Part shown: piece after piece, positions 11,970-22,264 of the stretch
How positions within the stretch are numbered: position 1 is the first letter of the stretch
Layout: each line of letters starts with the position of its first letter
The notes under the pieces: model-generated
What the model was told of the DNA's origin: nothing
What the model saw: only the letters and a program-made list of their open reading frames with translations
The model's database searches: none
Assembly (NCBI RefSeq): GCF_932294415.1
Contig: NC_065537.1
Span: 7,234,349 to 7,298,348, forward strand
Length of the DNA stretch: 64,000 bases
DNA from: Quercus robur
Taxonomy: Eukaryota; Streptophyta; Magnoliopsida; Fagales; Fagaceae
Direction: 5' to 3'
Position numbers and translations under genes: made by a program

Positions 11970-12581
11970 ATGTTTGCCCTGTTCTTCATGTTGTTTACCA
12001 CCATCATCGCACCACTAATTCCAACCCTCTCTTCACAACCACCACCACTAATTCCAACCCTCTCTTCACAACCACCACCGCCAATTCCAACCCTCTCTTC
12101 AGAACCACCACCACCACCCTTCCCCACATTTCCGTCCCTTACTCCGCGTCCAAGAACTCCAGCGCCAGCACTTGAGTTTCCTCCAATCCCACCTTTCCCC
12201 CAATTTCCCCCTTTCACTCCATCACCACCAAATGACAACAAATGTGCTACATGTCAAGAACAATCAGTACCAGTGTCGGTCGTGCTGGAGATTACCTTCG
12301 CAATAACAATGTCAATCGCCTTAACCGTCACAGTGACGGTTTCCATTAGCCGGCGAAAGGGGGAAAAAGGGGACAAAGGGGACCAAGGGGACAAAGGGGA
12401 CAAAGGGCCGAAAGGGGACAAAGGGGACTGTTGTTATTGCTGCAAGGGCTACAAGGGCTGCGAGTGCCGCATTAGCTGCCAGGAAATGATAACAGTAATT
12501 TTTTTCCTATCTGTTTGGATTTTTATATTTTTTTCCCCCCAGTTTTTACCATTTGGTTCTGAGAATACTGTTGTTCTTTAA
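11970..12581 (+). CDS. Proline-rich membrane protein with collagen-like Gly-X-Y tail
   Basis: Predicted protein of 203 residues; I do not recognise the family. Residues 1-22 form a hydrophobic signal peptide (MFALFFMLFTTIIAPL). Residues 15-86 are proline-rich, with three tandem copies of an 11-residue unit containing IPTLSS(Q/E)PPP. A CxxC (C92, C95) precedes a single transmembrane helix at about 99-127, followed by RRK, which predicts a cytoplasmic C-terminus. Residues 131-153 have Gly at every third position (8 Gly, mostly GDK), a collagen-like tract. Seven Cys follow between 154 and 170, and then a second hydrophobic stretch (173-190). I chose the ATG at 11970 because the TATA at 11892 places transcription start after the ATG at 11902, and because the paralogue at 29469 starts identically. 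The last ~33 residues align with apparently untranslated sequence in the paralogue, so the native C-terminus is uncertain. It is probably a cell-wall or plasma-membrane protein; no function is assigned. Confidence 0.5.
   Translation: MFALFFMLFTTIIAPLIPTLSSQPPPLIPTLSSQPPPPIPTLSSEPPPPPFPTFPSLTPRPRTPAPALEFPPIPPFPQFPPFTPSPPNDNKCATCQEQSVPVSVVLEITFAITMSIALTVTVTVSISRRKGEKGDKGDQGDKGDKGPKGDKGDCCYCCKGYKGCECRISCQEMITVIFFLSVWIFIFFSPQFLPFGSENTVVL
12015..12113 (+). repeat. 33-bp in-frame triplication in the proline-rich domain
   Basis: Units start at 12015, 12048 and 12081, each beginning c(t/c)aattccaaccctctctt. The period is a multiple of three, so the frame stays open. The paralogue at 29469 has one unit, so this is a lineage-specific expansion. 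Confidence 0.9.
12360..12428 (+). repeat. 9-bp minisatellite encoding the Gly-X-Y tract
   Basis: Repeats of ggggacaaa and close variants encode the Gly-Asp-Lys triplets. The aligned region of the paralogue encodes a non-repetitive Gln/Pro-rich tail, so the collagen-like tract arose by local repeat expansion rather than by descent from a collagen. Confidence 0.85.
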
Positions 12582-13059
12582 ACCCAAAATCCGCTCTACA
12601 CAAAAAATACAGTGGCTGGGTCTGACGGGTCAGGCTGAAGCTAAAAATAAAAAAAGATGGGGGCGTTGACGTTATGCAGTCCCAAGACACCCCATCACCA
12701 AGACCGCAAAATAAAGTAGAAATGAAAAGCACAAACCTTATCTTTACCCTGCTTCTTCTGCGTTTTCCAGTTTCCCTTCTTCTCCAATCTTCTGTGTTTT
12801 CTTTCTGCAATTATTCTTCTTATTTCTTTGGGTTTCCTTTCTTCCTCTATCACTGGTACCCAAAACGGCAAAACCAAAAAAATAATAATTTTAACAATTA
12901 TTGAAATAGTATAATGTGAATTAATAATTTTTCTATTTATTATTATTTTTTTAACAATTAACAATATTCCATTCATATAAAAAGTACATTTGAAAGATGG
13001 TTTTTATTTTTACTTTTTGGAACTATTTTATTTATTTTTTCCATTTATACTAATTTATT
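12582..13059. other. AT-rich 3' flank, no supported gene
   Basis: The block interrupts the homology between the 3' flanks of the gene and its paralogue, so it is probably inserted or rearranged DNA. An ATG frame at 12674-12904 encodes a Phe/Leu/Ser-rich low-complexity peptide with no recognisable domain, and I do not treat it as a gene. Confidence 0.5.
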
Positions 13060-13202
13060 ATATTTATTTATATATATTTTAAATAACTTTTAAATTAATC
13101 ATAACATCATCATGATTCGACCTCAGTTAGACCTCTATCCAACCTCAAAAATCTTAAACCCCTTCGTTTTTCGGTTCTTTGAACAGTCTGGGTTTTAAAA
13201 CC
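13060..13202 (-). repeat. Dispersed repeat, minus copy
   Basis: Read on the minus strand this starts ggttttaaaaccc and continues through a region with gaggt(t)g and ctaactgaggtcgaa into an AT-rich tail. It matches 15146-15295 on the plus strand. The edge at 13202 coincides with the point where homology to the paralogue's 3' flank resumes, which supports an insertion. The class of element is unknown. Confidence 0.45.
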
Positions 13203-14480
13203 ATTATATGGGTTTGACAAGGTGTGTAGAAGTTGGATGATCTTTTGTGTTGTTAAGTAGGTTCTTTCCTGGGAATTTCTATTCAATTCGTATATGCTAT
13301 GAGGTCCTTCTAAGGAGAAATTATTAAGACCTAGGTCCCAAGTAGTCCCAACCAATAATAAAAAGCCACACATTTAAAACAACTCTGACTTAACTTCTTA
13401 AATGAAAAAACAAAACAAAACCACATAAATTTAACTCTAGTTAAAAAAAAAAAAATTAATTGGAAAAACACAAATAAATTTAATTTATAAACAGGCAAGA
13501 TTCAAAAGCTTTAAATAAATTTGAAATCCAAAAGCTCAATCTCATCAGTTTGTATTTAGTTTTAGCGACCTTAGTCTTTCCATAAAGGTCTTTTTCTCTC
13601 AAAACTCTAGATTAGTTTCCTTCTTCTACTCCATAACCATCACTAATCTATCTCAAACTTTATGGCAAAGAATATGGCCAACGAGTATAGGTGCTTACGC
13701 AGTCCATAGATGTGTATTTAAAAAGAATGATGAAAATGGAGGCATGATGAATTTTCGTAAAAGCTGCAGAGCAATTTTTTCTTTTTCATCAAGATTTTAT
13801 TCTTGTGTGTGTGTGTGTGTGTGTTTTTTCCCCCCCAAATAACTATTTAACCACTGACTTTCTTTTTGAATTTATTTTTACATTAATAGTGTGACCATAG
13901 GGGTTGGCCTTAGTAACTGATGTGCATGTGCGAATATTGTGGAATCAGCTATCACCTAATAGCAAAGATTGATGTCAAAGTTTTGAATTGAAGATTGCAA
14001 ATGTTATATTCGGTCGTGGATTTGATGTGAGCTTTGAACATTGGTTCTAATGTGATCTACTTGTGTAGTTTGGAATAGTTGTTTTAATTTGGGATTGTAA
14101 TATTTTGGCGTATAAATAAGGTTAGTGGTATTTGTAGAAGTTTGGAGGTTAGTATTTGCAAATGATTTGTGTTTCAGGGATTAATTTTGTTTTAGTGTTT
14201 GGATATCATTGTAAATTGTGTTTGTTTTGATAATAAAATTTCTCCTTTATCCAAACAAATAGGTTTGTCAATGGCATGTGTTGTCTGTAAAATGCTTTTA
14301 ATAGGGCAGTTTGTTGTGCTTGGCCATATCCTTGGCTATATTCGAAAAGTGACTATTATTGAATAAATGAATTGTATTGAATGTGGACCCAGCAAAACTC
14401 TTGTATGCGCTCGGCACATGAGATATCTTTTCAGGATTTGGGAATTAAATATAGTTTGTGTTGTAAATGAATGAGCTCTT
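13203..14480. other. 3' flank homologous to the paralogue's flank, no gene
   Basis: This stretch aligns with 30061-31280 and with 32320-33530, showing that gene and flank were copied together. It includes a (GT)n run at 13806-13824 that is also present, with different length, in both other copies. Near 14365-14385 it preserves the empty site of the TIR element found at 33531-34400. No frame is conserved across the three copies. Confidence 0.6.
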
Positions 14481-15145
14481 GCAAAAATCAACATTTTTTT
14501 TATCTCTTTCTAGATAAAATGTTGGCCTTTTCCTTTTAAACAATTATTGTTTTACATTGATAGTGTAATATAAACTAATAATTTATTACATAATGCCAAC
14601 TAGGAGATTTAGAACTCACTTGGGATAAATCTTAGATTTATTTTTTACTATATAAATGGTTAAATATGTATTGAGGTTTTTAGAAAGTTAAATATTACTC
14701 ATTTGCTTCTCTTTGGCATTGTCAGATATCTACAAGTTTGTTATTAGATGATATGTCAGTATTTCAAGGACTCTAATCATTCTCCTTTTCCCTCTCTCTC
14801 TTAGTTGATTACCCTCTTGTTTGTTTTTTTGTAAGATAGTCTTTCATTCAACAGGCAAAAATGTTGCATCCGCCACTAGTAATATACCAATTTTGCATTA
14901 TTTAGGAAGACCTAAACAACTAAACTTAACAAAGATGCCAAGGACTTGGGGTCAATGGTGCTTTCCCTGCACCTTATGTTAGGCTTTCTTGGATAATCCT
15001 TGCATTATTTGATAAGAGCTAGCTAGACTAACAATAGTTGAAGACTTCGTGTCTTTCCACTTTCTACCAACCACGACGACTTTTGCCAACTTTGTTTTTT
15101 GGCAAATTAACCTATATGCTAAATGCGATTCCAGCTTTTAAACAT
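14481..15145. other. AT-rich intergenic sequence, nothing recognised
   Basis: No open frame, terminal repeat or RNA gene is recognisable. It lies between the collagen-like gene's flank and the dispersed repeat at 15146. Confidence 0.5.
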
Positions 15146-15295
15146 GGTTTTGAAACCCCAACCATTCATTGAACCATAAAAGGGAGAGATTTAAGGTATT
15201 TGAGATCAAATCGAGGTTGAACTGGGGTCGAACTGTAATGACATCATAATTAATTTAATAATTATTTAAAATATAAATAATTATATTTAGTAAAA
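15146..15295 (+). repeat. Dispersed repeat, plus copy
   Basis: It starts ggttttgaaacccc and includes gaggttgaactggggtcgaa before an AT-rich tail. It is related to the inverted copy at 13060-13202. Confidence 0.45.
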
Positions 15296-15824
15296 AAAAC
15301 TTAAAAAGACCCCCCCCCCTTTTTTTGGTACTTCCTTGGCCTTTCCAAGGCTGTATTCAATGGAAGTATCAAGTTCGTTTATGTGATTAATATTCCCATG
15401 TTATTAATAGTATCATTTCTGATTGAACATAGTTTAATTGTCAATTCCAATCTCAAATTATCACTGTAAGGGCAGAACATTGCCTTTAACTTAGATAAAC
15501 GTTTACTCGAGTGTTAACTCAGCAGCGTAATATTCTTATGCAATTGGTAACAAAAAGAAAAACTAACCTTTCTACGGTCAGCAAAATAATAACTGAACTT
15601 GAAGATAAACCAATATACCTGAAATATTCAGTCCAAAGAGCTGCGTATGACCAAGGTTCCACTCCCAATTGTAATCAGGTGTGAGTAGTTGGCTATAGAG
15701 ATTTGACATAGTTAGGCCTTAGTTCACCACTTAACCATATAAGTAGCGTCATCCCACTAAGTATCAGTGGACAGGGGAGCCCCATAAGACTAAAACTCAA
15801 TTTGTTATTTAGAGGGGTAGGTAG
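15296..15824. other. Presumed 3' end of the first Tat-type element, LTR not identified
   Basis: A C9 run and moderately GC-richer sequence follow. The 3' LTR of the minus-strand element should lie here, but I could not recognise its termini or a polypurine tract. Confidence 0.3.
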
Positions 15825-16613
15825 TATTAACTCATCCAAAATATATGGTTTGAGGATTCAGACATGACCAAAGTTCTGTTTAACCCTTAACGAAATATGT
15901 AGTATTAATTTATCCAAGATATGTGATCCAAAGAACCAGGCATGACCAAGGTTCTGTTTAATACTTAATGAAATATGTAGCATTAATTTACCCAAGGTAT
16001 GTGGTTCGAGGAACCCGTCATGACCGAGGTTCTGTTTAATACTTAATGAAATATGTGATATTAATTTACCCAAGGTATGTAGTCTAAGAAACTAGGCATG
16101 ACCAAGATTCTATTTAACATTTAACGGAATATGGAATATTAATTTACCTAAGGTATGTGATCCGAGAAACCAAACATGACCGAGATTCTGTTTAATACTT
16201 AACAAAATATGGAGTATTAATTTACCCAAGGTATGTGGTCCGAAAAACCAGGCAGGACCTATGTTCTGTTTAATACTTAACGAAATATGGAGTATTAATT
16301 TACCCAAGGTATGTATTCCAAGGAACCAGGCATGACCGAGGTTCTGTTTAACACTTAACAAAGTATGGAGTATTAATTTACCCAAGGTATGTGGTCTGAA
16401 AAACCAGATAGGACCTAGGTTTTATTTAATACTTAACAAAATATGGAGTATTAATTTACCCAAGGTATGTATTTCGAGGAACCAGGCATGACCGAGATTC
16501 TGTTTAATACTTAATGAAATATGTGGTATTAATTTACTTAAGGTATGTGGTCCGAGGAACCAGGCATGATCGAACTTCTGTTTAATACTTAATGAAATAT
16601 GTACTATTGGAAA
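15825..16613 (-). repeat. 78-bp tandem array, 10 copies, exact period
   Basis: The marker atgacc or its variant recurs at 15864, 15942, 16020, 16098, 16176, 16254, 16332, 16410, 16488 and 16566, always 78 bp apart with no indel. Since 78 is 26 codons, the minus strand stays in one frame and encodes a repeated peptide with cores such as LGKLILHISLSIKQNLGHAW. Only two internal stops break it (near 16419 and 16107), each where a Gln codon would stand. The array begins about 40 nt behind the pol stop (16662-16664), in the same frame as integrase. Confidence 0.95.
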
Positions 16614-16661
16614 GCAACACACATAGTTAAAGAAATGAAAAAGGGCCAGATTTCCTTTTCA

Positions 16662-17735
16662 TTAATAATAGTACTTTTGCAGGTTATTTACATTCCACAA
16701 GTGTGGTACAACATTTCCATCTAAGTCTTCTAAATAGTAAGCCCATATACTAGCCACTGAGGTGATGCGATAGGGCCCCTCTTAATTTGGTATGAGCTTT
16801 CCCCAAGATGGGTTCTTCGCAGTTCCTACTACTTTCCTTAACACCAAGTCACCCAGTATCAGTGGTCTCTCCTTCACACTTGTATCATACCTTTGTTTAA
16901 GCTTTTGTTGATAATGCGCCAATTGTACTGTAGCAGCTTCTCTTTGCTCATCAATCAGATCTAAGCTTTTCTCTAATAGCCGATCATTATTGTTCGGAGT
17001 GAATAAGCTTGTCCTTAATGTTGGAAACTCAGTCTCTAAAGGAATTGCTACCTCAGACCCATATGTCATCGAAAAAGGTGTTTCTTCGGTTGACCAACGA
17101 GGAGTAGTCTGACATGTCCAAAGAACATGCGGTAATTCTTCCACCCACCTTCCTTTTGATTCATCTAACCTCTTCTTGAGCTCATTCCCTATGACTTTAT
17201 TGACCGCTTCAGCTTGTCCATTTCCTTGTGGATAAGCTAGAGTTGAATATTGGATCCTGATGTCTAATTCACAACAATATCTCCTAAAAGCTTTATTATC
17301 AAATTGAAGCTCATTATCCGAGATGAGAGTATGAGGGATGCCAAACCAAGTAACTATGTTTTTCCAAACAAACTTCTTGGCATCTACGTCTTTGATATTA
17401 GATGATGGCTCAACTTCCACCCACTTTGTAAAGTAATCAGTTCTTACCAGAAGCCATGTTTGATTTCCTGTGGCCTTAGGAAATGGTCCTACAATATCTT
17501 GGCCTCATTAAGTAAATGGCCAGGGGTTGGACAAAGGATTGAGTACACCTCCAGGTTAATGAATGTTCGGAGTAAATCTCTAACACTGGTCACACTTTTT
17601 TGCATATTCTTGGGCATCTCTCTACATATTCGGCCACCGATGCCCCTGAGTAAAAGCTCTATGGGATAAGGATTTGCCCCCAGTGTGACTTCTGCATATC
17701 CCTTCACGTAATTCTTCTAGAAGCAATTCCACTGC
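16662..17735 (-). pseudogene. Integrase of the first Tat-type element
   Basis: Integrase inserts the cDNA copy into host DNA. In minus-strand order, a degraded zinc-binding region (HTGGKS, CDQC, about 17530-17700) precedes the catalytic core. GQDIVGPF gives the first Asp, LISDNELQFD the second and GQAEAVNK the Glu, so the DDE residues are visible. The C-terminal part ends with the family-typical GPYRITSVA, YYLEDLDG and NVNNLQKYYY before a TAA at 16662. Premature stops (two in the PWPFT-GQD linker, one TAA in place of the Trp codon before EGPYRI at about 16779) make it non-functional. The longest clean stretch is 16782-17420. Confidence 0.85.
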
Positions 17736-18377
17736 CTAAAGGTGAACACAAAGCAAATAAGGTTTAGAGAAAGAAAGTTTGTACAACTTCTTCTCCTCGG
17801 AAAACCAAAAGTGAGGAGCTTTCCACCTTATCTTCTCTACCTTCCCCCTATCAAGAGGTAAGGCACCATCCTTAAGGAATAAGACCAACTGATCCATCCA
17901 ACAAGGTCTAACCTTGATCTGGTGAACCAGAACTTTCTCCTTTTGGTCCTCAGCAGGCTTATGCAAATCTTCAACAAGTATTACCCAAGGTAGATATGTG
18001 CCAGAAGAGGTCACAAGGGTTGCTAAAGAGTCAGCATATGTATTCCTACATCTAGGAATTTGTTGTATGGTGAAGAACTCAAAATCTGACTGCAAGCACT
18101 GAACTCGACCTAAATACCCTTGCATTCTTAAATCCTTGGCCTCTAATTCTCCTCTTACTTGCCCCACGATGAGCTGGGAATCCGAGAACACTTCGACAAC
18201 TTTTCCTGCCATTTTCAAAACCATAGCTAGCCCTATCAGTAGAGCTTCATACTCAGTTTCATTGTTCGTGGCTGAGAAGCCTAATCTTAAAGATTTTTCA
18301 ATAGTGATTCCATCCGGGGACACTATTACCAGCCCCACCCCGGATCCCTTTTGATTTGCTGCTCCATCAATGTACAA
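17736..18377 (-). pseudogene. RNase H (second, plant-type) of the first Tat-type element
   Basis: This domain removes the RNA strand during reverse transcription. YIDGAANQKGSG supplies the first Asp, NNETEYEALL the Glu, FSDSQLI the second Asp and NTYADSLA the last Asp, so the four acidic catalytic residues are present. The remaining ~100 residues form the linker to integrase. The 213-residue stretch is open, but a frame break separates it from the upstream RT-side fragment at about 18380. A second, better preserved RNase H after a degenerate first one is what is known of Tat elements. Confidence 0.85.
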
Positions 18378-18380
18378 TAT

Positions 18381-18650
18381 CTAGGGTGTAAGCCCCTGTG
18401 GAGAAATTGTCAGAGCTAGCTTTCCCACTAATCTATGCTCTTCAACCTCTACCCCCGTTGGAGGCTTAGTGAACTCAACCACTAAATCTACAAGAACTTG
18501 TCCTTTAACTAAAGAACGTGGCATGTACATTATATCAAAGGCCCCCAAGATTGTCCCCCATTTGGCAACTCTCCCTGTATAATCAACTTTTTGCAATAAA
18601 GACTGCAAGGGGAGTTGAGTTAGAACTACAATGGTGTGTGCCTAAAAGTA
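18381..18650 (-). pseudogene. RT-RNase H connection, 3' part after LTR insertion
   Basis: The minus-strand frame reads AHTIVVLTQLPLQSLL, then DYTGRVAKWGTILGAFDI and KGQVLVDLVVEF, which is the C-terminal part of the first RNase H-like segment and its tether. A stop stands in place of the Gln just after the insertion point. The N-terminal part lies at 19690-19900 on the far side of the solo LTR. Confidence 0.8.
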
Positions 18651-18655
18651 ATGGG

Positions 18656-19689
18656 TGTTAGGACATATGTGTTTCATATGTTAAGAACAGATGTTATGAT
18701 TTTATGTAATTGGCTTATCCTTTGACAAAACGCACTTTACTTGTATTTGGATAGATTTAGGTTGATTTAAATACTTCAAGAAACTTTGTTTCAAGATAAA
18801 GTATTAAAACTTTTAAGTCTGTTCAAGAAAACAAGTTCAGAGTGCAAAATTATTAAAACTCGATAGCTGGCTCGACAACTGTATCTATCGAGCTTAAGGA
18901 AGTTGTTCTTCATTCGGTGTGCTTGACACCTGCTCGACACCTGCTCGACACCTGCTATCTATCGAGATTTAAGATTGTCATAATTCCAATCTGATTTTCT
19001 TGGGATCCATGAATGTGTCTTTGGGCTTTCTTTTCTCCTAACCATAGACATATAAAAAGATCAGTTTAAGGGCCGTTAAAGTGTTCACAAGTTGCACAAG
19101 TTTTGAGCAAACTCTGTTCAAGCAAAGTGTGACAGGAGACGAAGTTCTTGCTCTAGTTCATCTCTTTCTCTTGAAGAAGTTGCTGTATATGTGCACCGTA
19201 GGGTTTTGTGATCAAGCATCTTCTTGATCTTTATCATGTGGATGAACTGAAGAACTTTGCAACCAACAACCTTCTTAGTTGGTGATTGAAGTCGCGTACT
19301 GGGATCTGCACAATTGGTTAGTCACATATTTGGGAGTCATGCATCTAAAAGGAAAACTGTCACTACAGAACAAGTCCAATTGGATATTGGGGTAAGGGTT
19401 CAACTGTAGGTTTGTAAGGTACTTGGATTCCTTTACTTGTAACCATTTGTTGTGATAATAGTGGAGTTTCAGGAGTGGTGACCTGAAAATCACCTGGTGG
19501 GGGTTTTGCTGTTAGATTTTCCCCATTCGTAAACAAATCATCATGTTATTTATTTTCTGCTACATAATTAGTTTATTAGTGATTTGTTTATGCTACCACA
19601 CATTTGCATGATAAATTGATTAATTAATAACTTGACTAATTAATTAATTAATTTATATCACAATGGGTCATTTAGTTTGTGGCCTATCA
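18656..19689 (+). mobile_element. Copia-type solo LTR, 1034 bp, inserted in pol
   Basis: It begins TGTTAGGACATATG and ends GGCCTATCA. Flanks are atggg (18651-18655) and atagg (19690-19694), a 5-bp target duplication with one change, and the interrupted pol frame resumes directly across it. A TATA box lies at 19051-19058 and a threefold 15-bp repeat (cacctgctcga) near 18925-18955. No internal copia sequence remains. A relative in opposite orientation lies at 22265-23148. Confidence 0.85.
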
Positions 19690-20243
19690 ATAGGGAAGCT
19701 TCCTCATAGCGTGCACCACTACCAAGATGGCCTTTTCCAAAAGCAAGCAGCAAATTTCAACTTCGTGCAGAGATTTACTCGCATAATAGATTGATCTTTG
19801 TACTCCTTCCTCCACTCTCACTAGTACTAAGCTGACTGCATGTGAAGCCATAACAATGTAAGCGAAGAGGACTTCTTCCCTTTTGGGTCTCGACATAATG
19901 GGTGGCCAAGAAAGATAATCCTTCAGTTGTTGGAAGGCAAGAGCACACTCCTCATTCCATTCGAACCCCTTCTATTTGTGCAACAGCTAGAAAAATGGCC
20001 TACATCTATTTGTTGACCTAGATATAAATCTGTTAAAGGCAGCTATCATCCCTGTTAGTTTTTGCACTTCCTTCGGATTCTGAGGTGGTTGTAGATCATT
20101 AATCACTTTGATTTAATCAAGATTAACCTCAATTCCATGCTGCGTGACCATATAACCCAAAAACTTGCCCGAGTTAACACCAAAAGAACACATAGAAGTA
20201 TTAAGGCATAACTTGTGCCTCCTCAACACTTTAAAAATATCTC
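19690..20243 (-). pseudogene. First RNase H-like segment, N-terminal part
   Basis: From higher to lower coordinates the minus strand encodes LRRHKLCLN, FLGYMVTQHGIEVN, the conserved NDLQPPQNPKEVQKLTGM, RFISRSTNRCRPFF, ECALAFQQLKDYLS and then SRPKREEVLFAYIVMASHAV to AMRKLPY. These are the hallmarks of the thumb, connection and first RNase H region of Ty3/gypsy pol. Several stops are present. It is interrupted by the solo LTR immediately after KLPY. Confidence 0.8.
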
Positions 20244-21006
20244 CTAGTCCTTCAAATGCTCAGCAACCACCGTACTCTTCACAACCATATCATCAATATA
20301 AACCTCTATATTCTTACCTAGTTGGGACTCAAACATTCTTGTCATCATCCTTTGATAGGTAGATCCAACATTCTTCAATTTGAAAGGCATCACCTTATAA
20401 TGATAATTCCCAATAGGTGTAAGAAAAGCAATCTTCTCCTGGTCGGCCAGAGCTAGTGGAATTTGATGGTACCCCTGAAAGGCATCCAAAAATCTCATCT
20501 GAGAATGTTCAATGGTAGCATTTACTAATTGGTCTATTTAGGGTATTGGGAAGGGATTCTTAAGGCAAGCTTTGTTTAAATCTGTGAAATCTACACACAC
20601 CCTCCACTTCCCACTCTTCTTCACTACTATTGTATTGGCCAACCATTATCGGTAAAAAGACTTCCTTTATTGCCCTTGCACACTTGAGCTTCGTTACCTC
20701 TTCTTTAACAGCCTCAGTGTGTTCCTTGGATGAGTGCCTAGATGGTTGCTTCTTTGAGACAACGGTTGGATTGACATTAAGGAGATGACATATAAAATCA
20801 GGGTCCACTCCAAGAGCTTCATAAGCTCTCCAAGAAAAGATGTCCATGTTTTCGCGTAAGAAAGGCAGTAGCTCTTCCTTTTCTTGAAGAGGCAGTTGTA
20901 CCCTTACTTGAAAAAACTTCTCTACGTCAGTACATATCATCACCCTTTCCAACCCTTCACATTTGGCTTCCTCGCCCACGACGCGTGAGGGAGTTTCCAC
21001 ATTCAT
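20244..21006 (-). pseudogene. Reverse transcriptase of the first Tat-type element
   Basis: The domain copies element RNA into DNA. The minus strand shows the N-terminal fingers region (LLPFLRENMDIFSWRAYEAL, HLLNVNP, EEVTKLK), then in another frame WRVCVDFTDLNKAC-like sequence near 20580-20620, and then MRFLDAFQGYHQIPL, PFKLKNVGSTYQRMM and the catalytic YIDDMVVKS at about 20280-20310. The active-site YIDD is intact, but at least one frameshift (about 20650) and a stop separate fingers from palm, so no functional enzyme is encoded. Confidence 0.85.
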
Positions 21007-21081
21007 TGGTTACTACAAAGCCCTATCCGAGGACATTAAGGGTTCGCCCCCAGATTGGTGCCTGATAGCAGTGACCAAGCA

Positions 21082-21513
21082 TTACCTTGCCACGGCCTGG
21101 CTCCCAACAAGTTCTTCAAATTGCTCCCCAAAGGGGTACTTCACCTTCAGATGTAGAGTTGAAGACACAGCCTTCATGGCATGAAGCCATGGTCTCGCCA
21201 AAATGGCTGTATAAGGTGAATATGCCTCCACCACAATGAAATTCACTTCCACTACTCTAGAACCCATCTGAACAGGCAACTTAACCATACCCTTAAGGAC
21301 AACCATCTTCCTATCGAATCCCACCAAGGGTGAATCGTAACTGTCCAGATCCTCTAGCTTAAGCCCTAGTCTCTTGTATAGATCAGGGTACATGATCTCT
21401 GCCCCATTATCCTGATCTACTAAGACTCTCTTCACATCATAGCCCCCAATTTGAATCGTTACTACCAACGCATCATCGTGGGGTTGATGAGTTCCAGTCT
21501 TATCTTCATCCAA
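21082..21513 (-). pseudogene. Aspartic protease of the first Tat-type element
   Basis: A 143-residue open stretch contains the retropepsin-like signature VLVDQDNGAEIMYPDLYKRL, followed by LPVQMGSRVVEVNFIVV and SPYTAILARPWLHAM. These match the protease and downstream region of Tat-type pol. The active-site region reads VDQDNGAE, and relatives of this family have a Gly-Ser at the Asp-Asn position, so the site is probably damaged. Confidence 0.8.
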
Positions 21514-21556
21514 GAAACTAAGAGTTGGTCGGGCCTACATCCTTCCTCACTTAGCC

Positions 21557-22264
21557 TTAGGGGTGAGAATTTCTCTGTGCAAGTTTGATACAAACATCAC
21601 CTCGGATTGATATATACTTGTTCGACCTGGAGCTGCCATAATCACATTGATTGTCCCCAAGGATGGCTGCAGATAGTTCTCCCGATGAGGGGTTGGCCCA
21701 ATCTTTCCTCCTTACATAGATGACTAAGACAAGAACTGCTTTAATTTCTTGGCCTTGACCAATTGCTCTAGAAAATCTCATAAGGTTTTGCAGTCTTCTA
21801 TAGTGTGCCCACGATCTTGATGATACTAACAATGCAAACTTTGATTGCACTGAGATGGATGTCCTCCCATTTTATTTGGACATTTAAAATATAGATCATT
21901 CTTTATTTTTTCTAGTATCTGATGCACAGGCTCCCTAAAAACTGTATTAACTACTTGCATGGTGGACTGTCCTCCAGACCCTAGAAAATACCTTCTCACC
22001 ATACTACTGTTGTACTTATCCACCTTGTAATCTCTTCGGTCAGGAGTATTCACTTTGGCCTTCCCTTCCCCTTACTGCTGGTCTTCCTCGACTCGCTTGT
22101 ACTCATCAATACGATCCATCAACTAGCGCATGCTGCATGCAGGCTTTCTAGTTAAAGATTTCCTCAGCTCATGGTCTATAGGGAGTCCGAACTTGAACGT
22201 CCTTATGGCCACATCTTTGAAATCTCCATCTATCTCATTAAACATCTCCCAATACCCTTGAGGT
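21557..22264 (-). pseudogene. gag C-terminal remnant of the first Tat-type element
   Basis: The minus strand encodes YWEMFNEIDGDFKDVAIRTF, RKSLTRKPACSMR, LMDRIDEYKRVEEDQQ and TPDRRDYKVDKYNSSM, and then a knuckle-like YHQDRGHTIEDC near 21800-21840. These are typical of the C-terminal half of Ty3/gypsy gag. Stops replace Gln codons at least twice. The N-terminal half is absent because the sequence breaks at about 22264. Confidence 0.8.

Larger units (their letters stand above)
15825..22264 (-). mobile_element. Decayed Ty3/gypsy element, Tat-type, 5' truncated
   Basis: On the minus strand the order is gag remnant, protease, reverse transcriptase, a first RNase H-like segment, a second RNase H with intact acidic residues, integrase, and a tandem-repeat 3' region. 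The two RNase H-like segments and the repeat-bearing 3' region are known traits of the Tat lineage. Stops, frameshifts and a solo-LTR insertion (18656-19689) make it inactive. The 5' LTR and the start of gag are missing: the element stops abruptly at about 22264, against a copia LTR fragment. Confidence 0.8.

Noticed and set aside
11902..12020. ATG at 11902 as start of the collagen-like gene
   Set aside because: It is in a different frame and lies only 2 bp behind the TATA box, so it would precede the transcription start. The paralogue's equivalent ATG (29402) is also in another frame.
11936..12241. 101-codon Gly-rich frame on the minus strand
   Set aside because: It is the antisense shadow of the proline-rich coding region; CC-rich codons read as Gly on the other strand.
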